Assembly: GCA_030549775.1 (NCBI GenBank)
Contig: CM060175.1
Coordinates: 31,785,262 to 31,849,261, forward strand
DNA length: 64,000 bases
Direction of reading: 5' to 3'
DNA from: Tamarix chinensis
Lineage: Eukaryota; Streptophyta; Magnoliopsida; Caryophyllales; Tamaricaceae
Part shown: piece after piece, positions 13,497 through 24,887 of the stretch
Layout of the letters: each line of letters opens with the position of its first letter
Numbering within the stretch: the stretch's first letter is position 1
Notes under the pieces: generated by a model
Seen by the model: the letters and a program-made list of their open reading frames with translations, nothing else
Told to the model about the DNA's origin: nothing
Database searches by the model: none
Position numbers and translations under genes: made by a program

Positions 13497-14211
13497 CTCG
13501 ATTTTTCTAGAGTGCTCGTAGTTTTTGGTATCATTGATTAAGTTGTATTCATTTTTGTTAATTCGATTTCTGTATTTCGCTAACCCTAGTTTGAGGTGTG
13601 AAATTTTAGGGTTTTGCAGCGACGAACTCAGTATCGATTCTTGTTGCTTTCAAACCGGCGATTAAGGCATTTCGACTACTAATTGTTCTTTTTTTTAAAG
13701 TCTGAAAAAGAAAACCCTAATCGACCTAGGGTTTGGTCAAGAATCTGAATCTTGATTGACCGCGCGACCTACTGTTGTTGGTAACTTAAATTTGTGATTT
13801 CCTTGTTAATACTACTACCTGCTATACTTATTTGTTTTCTTCATCTTCGACAATTTATCTGTTATTGTTAAGTATATAGGTTGAAATTTTACAACCAGCG
13901 AACTATCTTGGTTTCAAGAAAGGGGATAGTCCTCCAAGAAGAGGGGTACCCTAAATCTTTGAACTAATTACCTAAGCGGACGCGGTAATATCGTTCCTTC
14001 CTACTTATTTCGTATTATTGAAATAGTTTTGTCAAATTATCATATACAGTGAGTTATTCTGAGAAGAGTTTTTACTGTTGCTATTACTGCTGATATTTGT
14101 GAAGCCATATTCCTGTGGTATTTTGTGTGTCTGTTATCTATGATTCTTGGATCAGTTGCTTCTGTGATTAATTACTGCTGTGATTGATTGTTAATTAATT
14201 TGAATTTCATC
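13497..14211 (+). other. Untranslated leader of the CRM-like element
   Basis: About 715 bp between the primer site and the gag start. It has no long ORF. This is the expected position for packaging and dimerisation signals, but none can be identified by eye. Confidence 0.6.
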
Positions 14212-17200
14212 ATGTCTAATAATGGCCAATCAGTGAATCAATCTGTGTCTAGTAATGACCTTCTAGAAACCCTTAGGACTTTTCAAGAACAAATGACTGC
14301 ACAATTTGCTGTCTTATCTGCTAACCTAGAACAAAGATTAGGGGAACAAGAAGTGAGACTTAATGAAATGCAAAATAACAGAATTGAGACTAATCAAGCA
14401 GGAGTTTTAGGAAGGGCTCCAATGGATCCTAGGACTAGGATTCCACCTATAGCTAATCTAGAAGAGTTAGAAGATCAAATATCCCACAATAGTGATAGGC
14501 TGCTCAGACAGAACACTAGGCAAGATAGGGAATTAGAATTTGTAGATAGAAATTTAAATAATCTTAAGCTTAGCATACCAGGGTTCAATGGGAGAAATGA
14601 CCCTGATTACTATTTTGAGTGGGAAAGAAAAATAGAATTGGTTTTTGAGTGTCACAATTACTCTGAGGAAAAGAAAATTAAAGTGGCTGTAGTGGAGTTT
14701 ACTGAGTATGCGTCTTCTTGGTATCATAATTTGGTGTTAACTAGACGTAGGTGTGGAGAACCTGTTATACAGACTTGGGCAGAGTTTAAAACCTTAATGA
14801 GAAAGAGATTCGTACCAAGTTACTACTATAGAGAGTTGCATAAAAGGTTACAAACTATTAGTCAGGGAATGAGATCCGTAGATGATTATTATAAAGAGTT
14901 GGAAGTTTTAATTATTAAGACAGGAGTTATTGAGGATGATGATGCTACTATGGCTAGGTTTTTAAGTGGATTAAATTCAGAGATAGCTGATAAGGTAGAG
15001 CTGTATCCTTGTGGAACACTAACTGAGATGGTGAATATAGCTACAAAAATAGAAATTCAGTTGAAGAAATCTAGGCAATATAAACCCCCTAGGATTGGGT
15101 TTAAGACTACTATGAGGAGAAATTTTGGGGGAAATACCTCTGGAAACTGGAAGAACAATAATAAGGTAGAGTTTAGAGGGAGAAACAATGAAGTTAAGAC
15201 AGGGCAGAAACCTGAAAAGGGTAAGAATGTAATGGCAAATCCTATAATTAGGTCAAACAAGACTAGGGATATTAAATGCTTTAGATGTGGAGGTTTAGGT
15301 CATATAGCTTCTGAATGCCCAAACAAGAGGAATATTTTGATTAGAGAATCTGGGGAAGTAGAATCTGAATCTGAATCTGAAGAAGAGGAAGAAGGGGCTA
15401 ATTTAGAAGGAAAGGGAGATAGTGACCTAGAAGACGAAGTAGAACTACCAGTGAGTAGGGATCTTTTTGTGGTTAGAAGAGCCTTAAATAGTAATAAGTT
15501 ACCTGATTCCAATGCTTTACAAAGAGAAAATATATTCCATACTCGATGTTTAATTGATGATAAGTGTTTTAACATGGCTATAGATAGTGGTAGTTGTATT
15601 AATGCTTCTAGTACTTTATTAGTATCTAAATTAGGTTTAAACACTACTAAACATCCAAAACCATATAGATTGCAGTGGCTTAATGAGTTAGGAGATGTTA
15701 AGGTTAGTCAACAGGTTCTAGTGAACTTAAAATTAGGAAAATATGAAGATTCTGTTCTATGTGATATAGTTCCTATGCATGCTGCTCACCTGTTGTTGGG
15801 TAGGCCTTGGCAATATGATAGAAGGGTAGTACATGATGGTTATAAGAATAGGTATACAATACAAAAGGATGATAGGAAGATTGTTTTAGCACCTATGACT
15901 CCAAAGGAAATATTTGAGGATCAAACCAAAATTAAATCTGATTATAAGGAATTGACTAATTCTAATTTGGGAAATGATCATAGTACAAAAGACCTGAAAG
16001 GCACTTTTGGTTTTTATGCTAAAGGAAAGGATGTAGGAAAAGCAATAAAAAGAAATGCTAATGTATATTTGATGGTTTTTAAGGGCTGCTATGAGAGTCA
16101 GAAAGAAACAATTGAAGAAGTACCTAGTATAGTGAAAATGTTATTGGAAGAATATAGTGATTTATTTCCTGAGGATATACCTAGTGGATTACCTCCATTA
16201 AGGGGAATAGAACATCAAATAGACTTTATTCCTGGAGCTGTCATACCAAACAAACCTGCTTATAGGGCAAATCCAGAAGAGGTTAAGGAGCTAAAAAGAC
16301 AAGTAACAGAACTGTTAAGTAAAGGATACATTAAAGAGAGTATGAGTCCTTGTGCAGTACCTGTATTACTAGTGCCAAAAAAGGATGGTAGTTGGAGAAT
16401 GTGTGTGGATAGCAGGGCAGTAAATAAGATAACTATTAAGTTTAGATATCCAATTCCTAGGCTGGATGAGATGCTGGATCACTTGTGTGGTGCTGTTATA
16501 TTTTCTAAGATAGACTTAAAGAGTGGGTATCATCAAATAAGGATGAAACCAGGGGATGAGTGGAAAACAGCTTTTAAGACGAACTTTGGTTTGTATGAAT
16601 GGTTAGTGATGCCTTTTGGGTTGTCAAATGCTCCTAGCACTTTTATGAGACTTATGAACCATGTATTAAGGGAATTTATTGGAAAATTTGTGGTTGTTTA
16701 TTTTGATGATATACTTATATATAGTAAATCCTTAGAGGAACACTTGGGACATTTAAGAATTATTTTGAATGTGTTTAAGGCAGAAAAACTTTATGCTAAT
16801 TTGGCTAAGTCAAAATTTTGTTTGGAAAGTGTGGTTTTCTTAGGATTTGTGGTAGGAAAAGAACGTGTGTATGTAGATAAAGAAAAGATTAAGGCTATTC
16901 AAGAGTGGCCTGTACCAAAAAGTGTAACTGAAGTAAGAAGTTTTCATGGATTTTATTCTTTTTATAGAAGATTTGTGAGAAACTTTAGTACTATAGCTGC
17001 TCCTTTAACTGCCATAACAAAAAAAGATAATGGGTTTATTTGGGGATTAGAACAACAACAATCTTTTGAGATGCTTAAGAATAAGTTAACCCAAGCACCT
17101 GTTTTGAGTTTGCCTGACTTTGAAAAAATGTTTGAATTAGATTGTGATGCATCAGGATTAGGAATAGGGGCTGTACTTTCTCAGGAAGGAAAACCAGTGG

Positions 17201-17724
17201 CTTATTTTAGTGAAAAATTAAATGGTAGTACTTTGAATTATTCTACCTATGAAAAGGAATTGTATGCTTTGGTAAGGGCTTTGGAGGTATGGCAACATTA
17301 TCTGTGGCATAGGGAATTTGTAGTTAACACAGATCAGGAGGCTATTAAGTATTTAAAGAGTCAGTCAAAGTTAAATAGGAGGCAAGGTAGATGGATAGAA
17401 TTCATTGAAAGTTTTCCTTACATAATTAAATATAAAAAGGGTAGTGATAACATAGTTGCAGATGCTTTATCTAGGAGATATGCTTTATTGAACACTGCTG
17501 ATACTACTTTATTAGGATTTTCCAGTATTAAGCTATTATACTTAGAAGATAATGATTTTAAAGAAATTTATAAAAGGTGTGAAGTTTCTTCTCAAGGAAA
17601 ATATTTTATTAATGAAGGATACTTGTTTAGGGAAAATAGATTATGTATTCCTGTATGCTCTTATAGAGGATTATTAGTTCAAGAGGCACATAGTGGTGGA
17701 TTAATGGCACATCTAGGAACTTAG
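14212..17724 (+). CDS. gag-pol polyprotein (Gag, protease, reverse transcriptase, RNase H), stops within integrase
   Basis: The open frame begins at 14188; I prefer the Met at 14212, which starts MSNNGQS. Numbered from 14188: Gag matrix/capsid about residues 10-330; zinc knuckle CX2CX4HX4C at about 364-377; an acidic Glu/Asp-rich linker at about 385-415; aspartic protease DSG at about 466; RT with the YFDD active site at about 838; RNase H with a DCDAS motif at about 985. The integrase zinc finger begins near the end. The frame stops at a TAG (17722-17724) inside the integrase N-terminus, and the same frame carries on afterwards, so this is one recent nonsense change. The RT and RNase H blocks look intact. 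The wording of RT is close to plant chromoviruses. Confidence 0.92.
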   Translation: MSNNGQSVNQSVSSNDLLETLRTFQEQMTAQFAVLSANLEQRLGEQEVRLNEMQNNRIETNQAGVLGRAPMDPRTRIPPIANLEELEDQISHNSDRLLRQNTRQDRELEFVDRNLNNLKLSIPGFNGRNDPDYYFEWERKIELVFECHNYSEEKKIKVAVVEFTEYASSWYHNLVLTRRRCGEPVIQTWAEFKTLMRKRFVPSYYYRELHKRLQTISQGMRSVDDYYKELEVLIIKTGVIEDDDATMARFLSGLNSEIADKVELYPCGTLTEMVNIATKIEIQLKKSRQYKPPRIGFKTTMRRNFGGNTSGNWKNNNKVEFRGRNNEVKTGQKPEKGKNVMANPIIRSNKTRDIKCFRCGGLGHIASECPNKRNILIRESGEVESESESEEEEEGANLEGKGDSDLEDEVELPVSRDLFVVRRALNSNKLPDSNALQRENIFHTRCLIDDKCFNMAIDSGSCINASSTLLVSKLGLNTTKHPKPYRLQWLNELGDVKVSQQVLVNLKLGKYEDSVLCDIVPMHAAHLLLGRPWQYDRRVVHDGYKNRYTIQKDDRKIVLAPMTPKEIFEDQTKIKSDYKELTNSNLGNDHSTKDLKGTFGFYAKGKDVGKAIKRNANVYLMVFKGCYESQKETIEEVPSIVKMLLEEYSDLFPEDIPSGLPPLRGIEHQIDFIPGAVIPNKPAYRANPEEVKELKRQVTELLSKGYIKESMSPCAVPVLLVPKKDGSWRMCVDSRAVNKITIKFRYPIPRLDEMLDHLCGAVIFSKIDLKSGYHQIRMKPGDEWKTAFKTNFGLYEWLVMPFGLSNAPSTFMRLMNHVLREFIGKFVVVYFDDILIYSKSLEEHLGHLRIILNVFKAEKLYANLAKSKFCLESVVFLGFVVGKERVYVDKEKIKAIQEWPVPKSVTEVRSFHGFYSFYRRFVRNFSTIAAPLTAITKKDNGFIWGLEQQQSFEMLKNKLTQAPVLSLPDFEKMFELDCDASGLGIGAVLSQEGKPVAYFSEKLNGSTLNYSTYEKELYALVRALEVWQHYLWHREFVVNTDQEAIKYLKSQSKLNRRQGRWIEFIESFPYIIKYKKGSDNIVADALSRRYALLNTADTTLLGFSSIKLLYLEDNDFKEIYKRCEVSSQGKYFINEGYLFRENRLCIPVCSYRGLLVQEAHSGGLMAHLGT

Positions 17725-18744
17725 AAAACTTTAGATGTTTTAATTGAACATTTTTATTGGCCACACATGAAAAAGGATGTTTTGAAACATTGTGTTAATT
17801 GTATTAAATGTAGACAGGCAAAAACTACTTTAAAACCTTTTGGATTATATACCCCCTTACCTGTATCTAACCATCCTTGGATTGATGTTTCTTTGGATTT
17901 TGTGTTAGGATTACCTAGGACTAATAGAGCTAAAGATTCTATAATGGTTGTAGTAGATAGATTCAGTAAAATGGCTCATTTTATTCCCTGTAATAAAACC
18001 AATGATGCTGTAGCAGTGGCTGAATTATTTTTTTCTAATGTGGTTAAGTTACATGGAATTCCTAAGACTATAGTTTCAGATAGGGATGTTAAGTTTTTAA
18101 GCCATTTTTGGAAAGTTTTGTGGGGTAAATTAGGGACTAAATTATTATTTTCTACAACTTGTCACCCTCAAACTGATGGTCAAACTGAAGTGGTTAATAG
18201 AACTCTGGGAAATATGTTGAGGGCTGTCCTTGGAAAGAACCTTAAACAATGGGAGTATATTTTACCTCATGCTGATCTGCAAAATTTTGATGCTGAATCT
18301 AGAGCTGAAAGTATAAAAAAATTACATGAGAATGTAAACCAACAAATTAATAAGAAGGTACAACAGATGGCTGAACATGCTAATAAAAGAAGAAGAAAAA
18401 TGATTTTTAAACCTGGAGATTTAGTTTGGGTTCATTTAAGGAAAGAAAGGTTCCCAAATTGAAGAAAGTCAAAATTGGATCATAGAGGGGATGGACCTTT
18501 TACTGTTTTAGAAAAAATAAATGACAATGCTTAAATAATTGACTTACCTGTTAAGTTTGGAAATGTGAGTAATTCTTTCAATGTATCAGACCTTAGTCCA
18601 TTTCCGGGACTTGTTCAGGTTTCAGAGGCGAAACCTTTCCAAGAAGAGGGGAATGATGTGAATCTTGTAAATTTATATCTGAGTAATTTTGAAATTTGCT
18701 GTGAGTTAATTACTTACAATTGTTTATCTTATCTGTTGAATTAA
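17725..18744 (+). pseudogene. Integrase part of the CRM-like polyprotein, with an internal deletion and two more stops
   Basis: This is in frame with the upstream polyprotein. It has the second half of the HHCC finger (CVNCIKC), then the catalytic core: Asp in LDFVLGLPR, Asp in VSDRDVKF, and Glu in [10 protein letters not shown], with exactly 35 residues between the second Asp and the Glu. The triad is intact. After [11 protein letters not shown] the text jumps to [10 protein letters not shown], so about 35-40 residues that normally follow (an EFAYN...PFxxVYG block) are missing in frame. TGA at 18460-18462 and TAA at 18532-18534 interrupt the tail. GPF lies at 18493-18501. The frame then runs about 90 bases into the 3' LTR and ends at 18742-18744. 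Confidence 0.85.
18641..18653 (+). other. Polypurine tract of the CRM-like element
   Basis: AAGAAGAGGGGAA immediately before the 3' LTR, the plus-strand priming site. It also encodes the end of the QEEGN stretch of pol. Confidence 0.9.
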
Positions 18745-19536
18745 TAGGATAATGTCGCAGCTTATGGGAATTCTGTGAACGGGAACATGTTTGCTGGGTC
18801 GTTCGGATTAAGTCTAGAGTGTACAGATTTTTGTAACTTTTATTAAAAAATTTTGTAATCCCATATGATGCATTCGCCGGTCGAATTGGCTAATGGGAGT
18901 TAGGACGGTTGTATAATCCGCCACCCGGTCCATAAAATTGGGCTAGCTGGATTGTGGATTAATCAATCCTTAATGACCATGAGTTGCTAAAATTGTTGTA
19001 GCTGATGGGAGATTAAGCTTTAAGCTTAATTTGTATTATGTGGGTTATGGTCTTTATGAGGGCTGGCTGGTCGACACCTTACGTTGATGTTGCTTGGGTT
19101 GGGCTGTTCGACACTTGTATTTTCGGGCGCATACGGATTGTGTATTGTCGACCATGGCAGGCTGTGATTTCCTTATGTATTTTGTATTCTATACGGCCTT
19201 TGTATACATATATATATATATGATAGATACGATGTAATACGTAACTTTGGCCAGAAATAAAGTTAGTGTTATTTGCTTCTCTCGAACTCTCTCTCTCGAC
19301 TCCGTCTCTCTCTCTTGGCGATTCTCTCATTCGCTTCTGTTCTGCTTCTGTTTCGTTCTCTTCTTGATCGATCTTGATCTTTCACCTTCTAAATTCAGTT
19401 GCCATTGAATCAATTGTGCTTCTGAAGTTGTGGTTCTTCCTTTGGAAAGATTTCCTTAGGCTGTACCGGCGGAAATCGAACGTTGCGCTCGATTAAATCT
19501 TCGATCCTTTTGTGAAACCCTAACCGGTTTCCATCA
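18654..19536 (+). repeat. 3' LTR of the CRM-like element
   Basis: It is 883 bp and nearly identical to the 5' copy; it ends CCATCA and is followed by the GAGGA duplication. Confidence 0.93.
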
Positions 19537-19643
19537 GAGGAGCTGGGGAGAAGAAGAGAGGTGGCTAGGGCTTCGGGACAGGGGCAAGGCGCAGGGCCAG
19601 GGAGAAGGGAGCCGGGACTGGGAAAGATAAGGAAAAGAGAGAA

Positions 19644-19676
19644 GGGGGGGGGTCGGGGGGTCCCGACGGGTTTGGG
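19644..19676 (+). other. Potential G-quadruplex in the GC-rich zone of unit A
   Basis: Four G tracts of 9, 6, 3 and 3, with loops of 2, 7 and 3 nt, fit the G3+N1-7 rule on the plus strand. It lies about 100 bp after the nested gypsy element. Confidence 0.7.
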
Positions 19677-20553
19677 CTTCTTCTTTTTTTTTTTGAAATC
19701 ACATGTAAAATAAAAGACCAAATATTTAAAAATTATTATCGGAAGACTTTATCTAAAATTTATTAAACGAAAATTATTTTCGAAACGATTAGAACACTTA
19801 AAATAAATAAAAAGGCTATATAAAGAATTTCATAAACATTTTCGGAATAATTTACTAATGAACATAAAATTTTTTATTATTTACGAAAATACATCATAAG
19901 ACCCCGAAATAATATTTAAAAACATATAATAAAATATTTAAGTCAAATTCTAATAAACCGAGACTAATTTTAATAACTTCCGAAATCGGGTTTTATTTTT
20001 CCGTAAACTGAAAAGCGTAAAACAGAAGAAAATTAATTTCAAAAAGAAATTATTAAATAAGTTCCGAAAATATTTTTAATTTAAACTTCCCAAAAATATT
20101 AACGATTTCTAGAATAGAATAAATTTAAAGTCGTAAATATTTTCTATAGGTAAAATCATTAAAATAAATTTAACTATTTAAACATAAATTCTATAACTTA
20201 AATAATATATTTCGTTAACGAAATATAACTTCAAAACAAAGCCGTAATCACACGACGAAGTTATAATCGAAAACAAATTTAAAATATTAAAAATTAAAAT
20301 ACGAGAAAGAACAGGAATATATATTTTTAACCGAGACTCGAACTCATAAGAATATAATAAAATCATTGTCGTTAACGAATTTATCTAGAATGGTTCGCAA
20401 CGACAACGATTAATTAAATTCAAATATGAATTCGAAATCGTCGATAAATTCATAAAACGAATCAAAATTAAAATAATTAAATATTTGCATCAAATTACGT
20501 TAATCAAATAATTAAACTTAATAATTTGGATTTAAAAAATACGGGGTATTACA

Positions 20554-21720
20554 CCATGATATTTCCTTTCCCATTACATGAAGTTGTTCATCTAAAAATG
20601 CTTCATAAATGGGTGCCTCAAATTCAATCTCCTTGATTAATCTACTTAGATCATTTGCTACTCCATTTTCTATTCTTTTTTTTTTATCTTTGATGAGTAG
20701 ATTGAAATCTTAGAGTAGAAGTATCCATCTATTCAATCTTGGTTTTGCTTCCTTATTTGCTAATAGGTATTTCAAAGCTACATGGTTAGAATAAATAATA
20801 ATATCACTACTTAAAAGATAAGAACAAAATCTATCTAATGAAAAGATAATGACAAGAAGCTCCCTCTTAGTGTCTATGGAATTAAGCTGGGCTTCATTCA
20901 AAGTGTGTGAGGCATAGTATATCACCTGTGGATCTTTCCCAATCCTTTGATCTAAAACTATACTAATAACATAGTTAGATTCATCACAAAATAATTCAAA
21001 GGAAAAATTCCAATCGGAAGGTTGAAGTATGGGTGTACTAATCAAATTTTCCTTCGAATGCTCAAATTCTTTCTAACACATATCATAAAAATTGAACTAT
21101 ATTATTTTTCTTCTGAAGAAGCTTACATAAAGGTTGAGTTATTTTAGAAAAATATTTAATGAATTGATAATAAAATCCAGCATGGCTGAACACACATCTT
21201 TAATGGTTGATGGTTAAGGTAAATAAGCTATAATATTAATTTTTGTCTTATCTACTTTAATTCCTTTAGTAGAAATGACATGTTGTACAAATATCCCTTG
21301 TTGAACCATAAAATGGCATATTTTAATAATTTGGTACAATATTTGTTTCAATAATCCTTTTCAAGATGAGAGTTAAATTATCTAGGTTATGGGGACTCTC
21401 ACATATCTAGAATATCCATCAAGGAAACAATAGTAAGCATGACCCGCTAACCTCTCTAACATTTGATCCATATATTGGAGAGGAAAATGATATTTCCTAG
21501 TCATGAAATTTAGCTTCCTATAATCCACACACACCCTCCAAAAATTTTGAACTCTAGTAGGAACCATTTCTCCCTTTATATTCTCCACTACAGTCATTCT
21601 TGTGTTCTTGGATACTACTTGGAGAGGACTAACCCAACTACTATAATAAATTATATAAATGACTCCCATAGAATAAAATTTCAACAAATTTTTCATCAAT
21701 ACCTCTATTATAATTAGATT
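20554..21720 (-). pseudogene. Athila-type reverse transcriptase and RNase H, broken
   Basis: Minus strand. 21382-21699 reads an RT N-terminal half with WRVCVDYRKLN and DQMLERLAGH. 20710-21045 reads RNase H with STPILQPSDWNF, FELFCDES, RIGKDPQVIYYASHTLN and RWILLL. Between them a KCHFM-like block and KGIKVDKTKI are found with stops. The polymerase YxDD block expected between SRY and CHFM is absent, a deletion of roughly 60 codons. The reading continues through a DKKK...VANDLSRL linker to the unit A boundary at 20554, where it meets the integrase half at 8295. Confidence 0.8.
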
Positions 21721-21857
21721 TAGCTTACATTGCTAAGCTTAACATTATCCTCCATGAAAATCTAATTCATACACACTGAAGGATTACTATGCTTAATATC
21801 AGCAACCATGCATCCCAAAGTAGATTTATACTTCTAAATATTAACAAGTTTTTCTTC

Positions 21858-24300
21858 CTATTTGGGTGTTAGGTCACTAGAGATGATAACTAGAAGGGTA
21901 TCTTTCTCTCCTAAAAATGCACACTTAAGATCGTCAAGTAAAGGTTTCAACTCCACTTCTTGTGGTTGCTTTAAGGAAGGTAAAATTCTATCTAATGACA
22001 ATGGTAAATTCACAAATCTTCTGATTCTACCAAGATATGCTCCTAAATCAACCTCTATATCTTTGATTTTCTCATCAACTTCAAATTTATCCTTCAATTC
22101 TTCCAAAATTTTAGCTTCTATGCATTTAGTTAAGGTTACCTCTAAGGGATCTTATAATGATAATTCATAAACATTTTTATTCAAATATTCACTAACATTG
22201 ATTATGGAGACCAATTCACAATATATAGGATATCTCATAACATCATATATGTTAAACCTAATGACTTCACCATCAAAATCCCTAGTTATAACTCCATCAT
22301 GTACATCCACTTTTGTTTTTGAAGCTTTCTAGAATGTTCTACCTAACAATATAGGAGAAGGGTTATATGAGCCATTATCTTTCATATCTAACACATAAAA
22401 ATCAATAGGGAGTACTAACTCATTCACCTAAACCAAGATATCTCAACTACTCCTTCAAGATATGTGTTAGATCTATTAGCCAACTGAATAATAACACAAG
22501 TTTCATTTAAAGGACTAGACTTAGAGAATTAAAGATAGATAAAGACATCACATTAATTGAAGCACCTAAATTAAGCATACATGTTTCATACCTCTTATTT
22601 TCAATCTTGTAGGGGATGGTAAAAATAACTAGATCCTTGCACATTGGTGGAAGTTTCCTTTGCAAAGTTGCTGATACATTCTCTTCGACACTTACCTTTT
22701 CATCCCCCTTTAATTTCCTTTTGTTAGTACATACATCCTTAAGGAATTTTGCATACCTTGGCACTTTTTTAATTACATCAATGAGATGGATATTGACCTC
22801 CACCTTTCTAAATATGTTAAACATCTCCTTGTCATAATTTACCTTCTTGGTTTTTTCCAAATTGCTAGGAAAAGGAGAAGTAGTTTGGAAAAGAGTAGGA
22901 GAGTCATCTTCAGTTACCTAGTGAGATTTTTCATTTCTTATTTTTTAACAACTGCCTCATCTTCTTCTTCACTTATTTCTTCCTCTTCACTTTCTTGCCT
23001 TAGACATGCCAATTGTTTCCCACTCTATGTTGTGATAGTGCTAGTATTTTCCTTAGGATTCCTTTCCATTTGACTTGGGAATTTTGAGGATCCATGTGCT
23101 TGTAATTTACCAAGGGAATATGCGAATTGACTCACTTGATTCTCTAAATTCTTGATGGCATTTCTAGTTTGTTATTGAAATTGCAATGTGTTGGTAGCCA
23201 AAGATTTCACCAAATATTCTAAAGGAATTCCTCCTATTAGTTGTTGAGATAGTGGTTGAGATAATGGTTGAAATGGTGGTATTTGCTGGTTTGGTGGATC
23301 TTGAAAGAATTCCAAAGGTGGATTTGATCCTTATTGATTTTGATAAGTTTATTGTCGAAAGTATGAATTACCACCTTGTTGATTATTTACATACTTTAGG
23401 TTAGGATGATCTTTCCATATTAGATTGTATGTTAAAGAATAAGGATCGATCCTTTTTAGTATCTCCTATCCTCTAATAGCATTCACTTATTGTCCATATT
23501 AGCAATTAATATTTTAGCTTTAGTAGGGCTTTTATCAACCAATGCACCACCACTAGTAGTATCTATCAAGTTTCAATCTATTGGAGATAATCCTTCATAA
23601 AAGTATTGTATTAATAATTACTCACTGATTTGGTGATTGGGGAAACTACCGTATACCTTATTGAAATGGTCCTAATATTCATGCAGTGATTCTCTTCCAT
23701 CTTACCTAATAAAAAAATTTATTTTCTTATGTTAGTTGCTCTAGATGAAGGAAAATATTTTTCAAGGAAAACCTTATGCATATCAACCCAAGTATTCACA
23801 TAGCCCTTTGGTAAGTCTTACAACCATTTTTTGTTGCATCAAATAAAGAAAAAGGGAAATCTTTTAGTTGTTCTACACTTACTCCATTCAGTTTCATATT
23901 GGAATATACAATATGAAATTCCTTAAGAAACTTGTTAGGATCGGTGAAGCATATTGAACCCATTGAGTTCTTGTCCCTTAATCCTCAAAAATGGGTAAAG
24001 TATGTACTAAACTAATTTTGATCTCACAAGTATCATTTACTATAGGATAATTAATGCATAAAAGGTTATGGTTGAAAATAGGAGCAGCTAGCTCCTTGAG
24101 AGTTATATCTGTAATAGTTGGATCGATGTGATAAGGTGAATTAAACAAATCATCTATGTGATTTTCCTTGAAATATATATAATTTACTTAAGAAGGTAAT
24201 GTAATATAATGAGTGTATTCCAATCTTATTATATTTTCTAGTCTAGTGGATATCATGCCTTATGTCTAAATTTAGGCATCTTCCCCTCCTATTGTATCTT
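21858..24300 (-). pseudogene. Athila-type gag and protease region, broken
   Basis: Minus strand. 22507-22860 contains a protease-like segment (DLVIFTIPYKI...LGASINVMSLSIF, where DLGAS has become NLGAS, so the catalytic Asp is lost). 21858-22106 is the linker before RT. Gag-like sequence lies upstream (about 23050-24300), including a coiled AIKNLENQVSQFA stretch at about 23130 and a Glu-rich acidic run at about 22985. Many stops are present. Confidence 0.65.
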
Positions 24301-24828
24301 AGAAGGATGATGGACTCATGGCAATTGTCACTTTTAGTCTTTCTCTAGTTTATCATAATACATATAATTTACATCTTATTCTTAGAAAATAGTGTTATAT
24401 ATCCTAGTCATTAGTTCTCTCTAGAAGATCTAAAGCTTCCAAAAAAGTTTCTTGAAGAGTATATTATTGAGGTGTCGCATGAAAATGTGGATTCATATGA
24501 TGGGTTGGATTTTTAAGGGTATGTGTAGAAGGAGATAACATATCTAAGATCATTTCATAAATGGATGCTCAATGGTTTATGTTGGCATATTAAAGATGAA
24601 AGATAATAACTAGAGTTTCTCCCTAAAAAGGATCACCAACACTAAGCTCTAGTCAATCAAAAGGTTAAATGGGAGATATAGTTTTTTGTAAGGATCCTTA
24701 TAGATAATACTTATATTTGTTGGTTTTTTGTGAACCAAGGGGCTTTTCATAAATTGGATTAGAAGTTGGATGCTATAGAATGTTGTGGGGAAAACTAAAT
24801 TAAAGAGAATATGATAAAAGTAAGAAAG

Positions 24829-24845
24829 TATTATGTAGATATGTG
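24829..24845. other. Possible target-site duplication of the LINE (left copy)
   Basis: A TATTATGTAGAT-type 17-mer matches 29667-29683, just after the LINE poly(A), at about 13 of 17 positions. A long, imperfect duplication is typical of an aged LINE insertion. The match is suggestive only. Confidence 0.45.
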
Positions 24846-24887
24846 GAGAAAAAGAAAAACCCTAGGCTCTCTCCTCTCTCTTCTCTC

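Larger units (their letters stand above)
12598..19536 (+). mobile_element. Young Ty3/gypsy LTR retrotransposon, CRM-like chromovirus candidate
   Basis: This is a complete element: LTRs at 12598-13482 and 18654-19536, both starting TGATGTG and ending CCATCA. It has a perfect 5-bp target duplication GAGGA (12593-12597 and 19537-19541), a primer site and a polypurine tract. By eye the LTRs differ at about 11 substitutions plus a 2-bp CT indel over about 883 bp, so insertion was recent. Gene order is gag-PR-RT-RH-IN in a single frame. There is a GPF motif after the integrase but no obvious chromodomain, and the pol frame runs on into the 3' LTR. LTR length near 0.9 kb, no classical chromodomain and a pol frame overlapping the LTR fit the centromeric (CRM) lineage, but that is an inference. 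It sits inside the GC-rich zone of unit A. Confidence 0.93.
8296..20553 (+). mobile_element. Giant-LTR unit A (putative solo LTR), split by a nested gypsy element
   Basis: It begins TGTAACACCCCC and ends GGGGTATTACA, bounded on both sides by CCATG (8291-8295 and 20554-20558). Without the nested element (12598-19536 plus its TSD) it is about 5.3 kb. TG...CA ends with a 5-bp duplication are the signature of LTR-retrotransposon integration. There is no second copy and no internal region, so a solo LTR made by LTR-LTR recombination is the simplest reading. Order inside: 5' hairpin (8383-8427), CCGGT dyad array (9110-9730), (TAA)n, AT-rich core, GC-rich zone (12352-12597 and 19537-19690), and an AT-rich 3' end. 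It is inserted in Athila pol. Which strand is transcribed is not certain. Confidence 0.85.
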
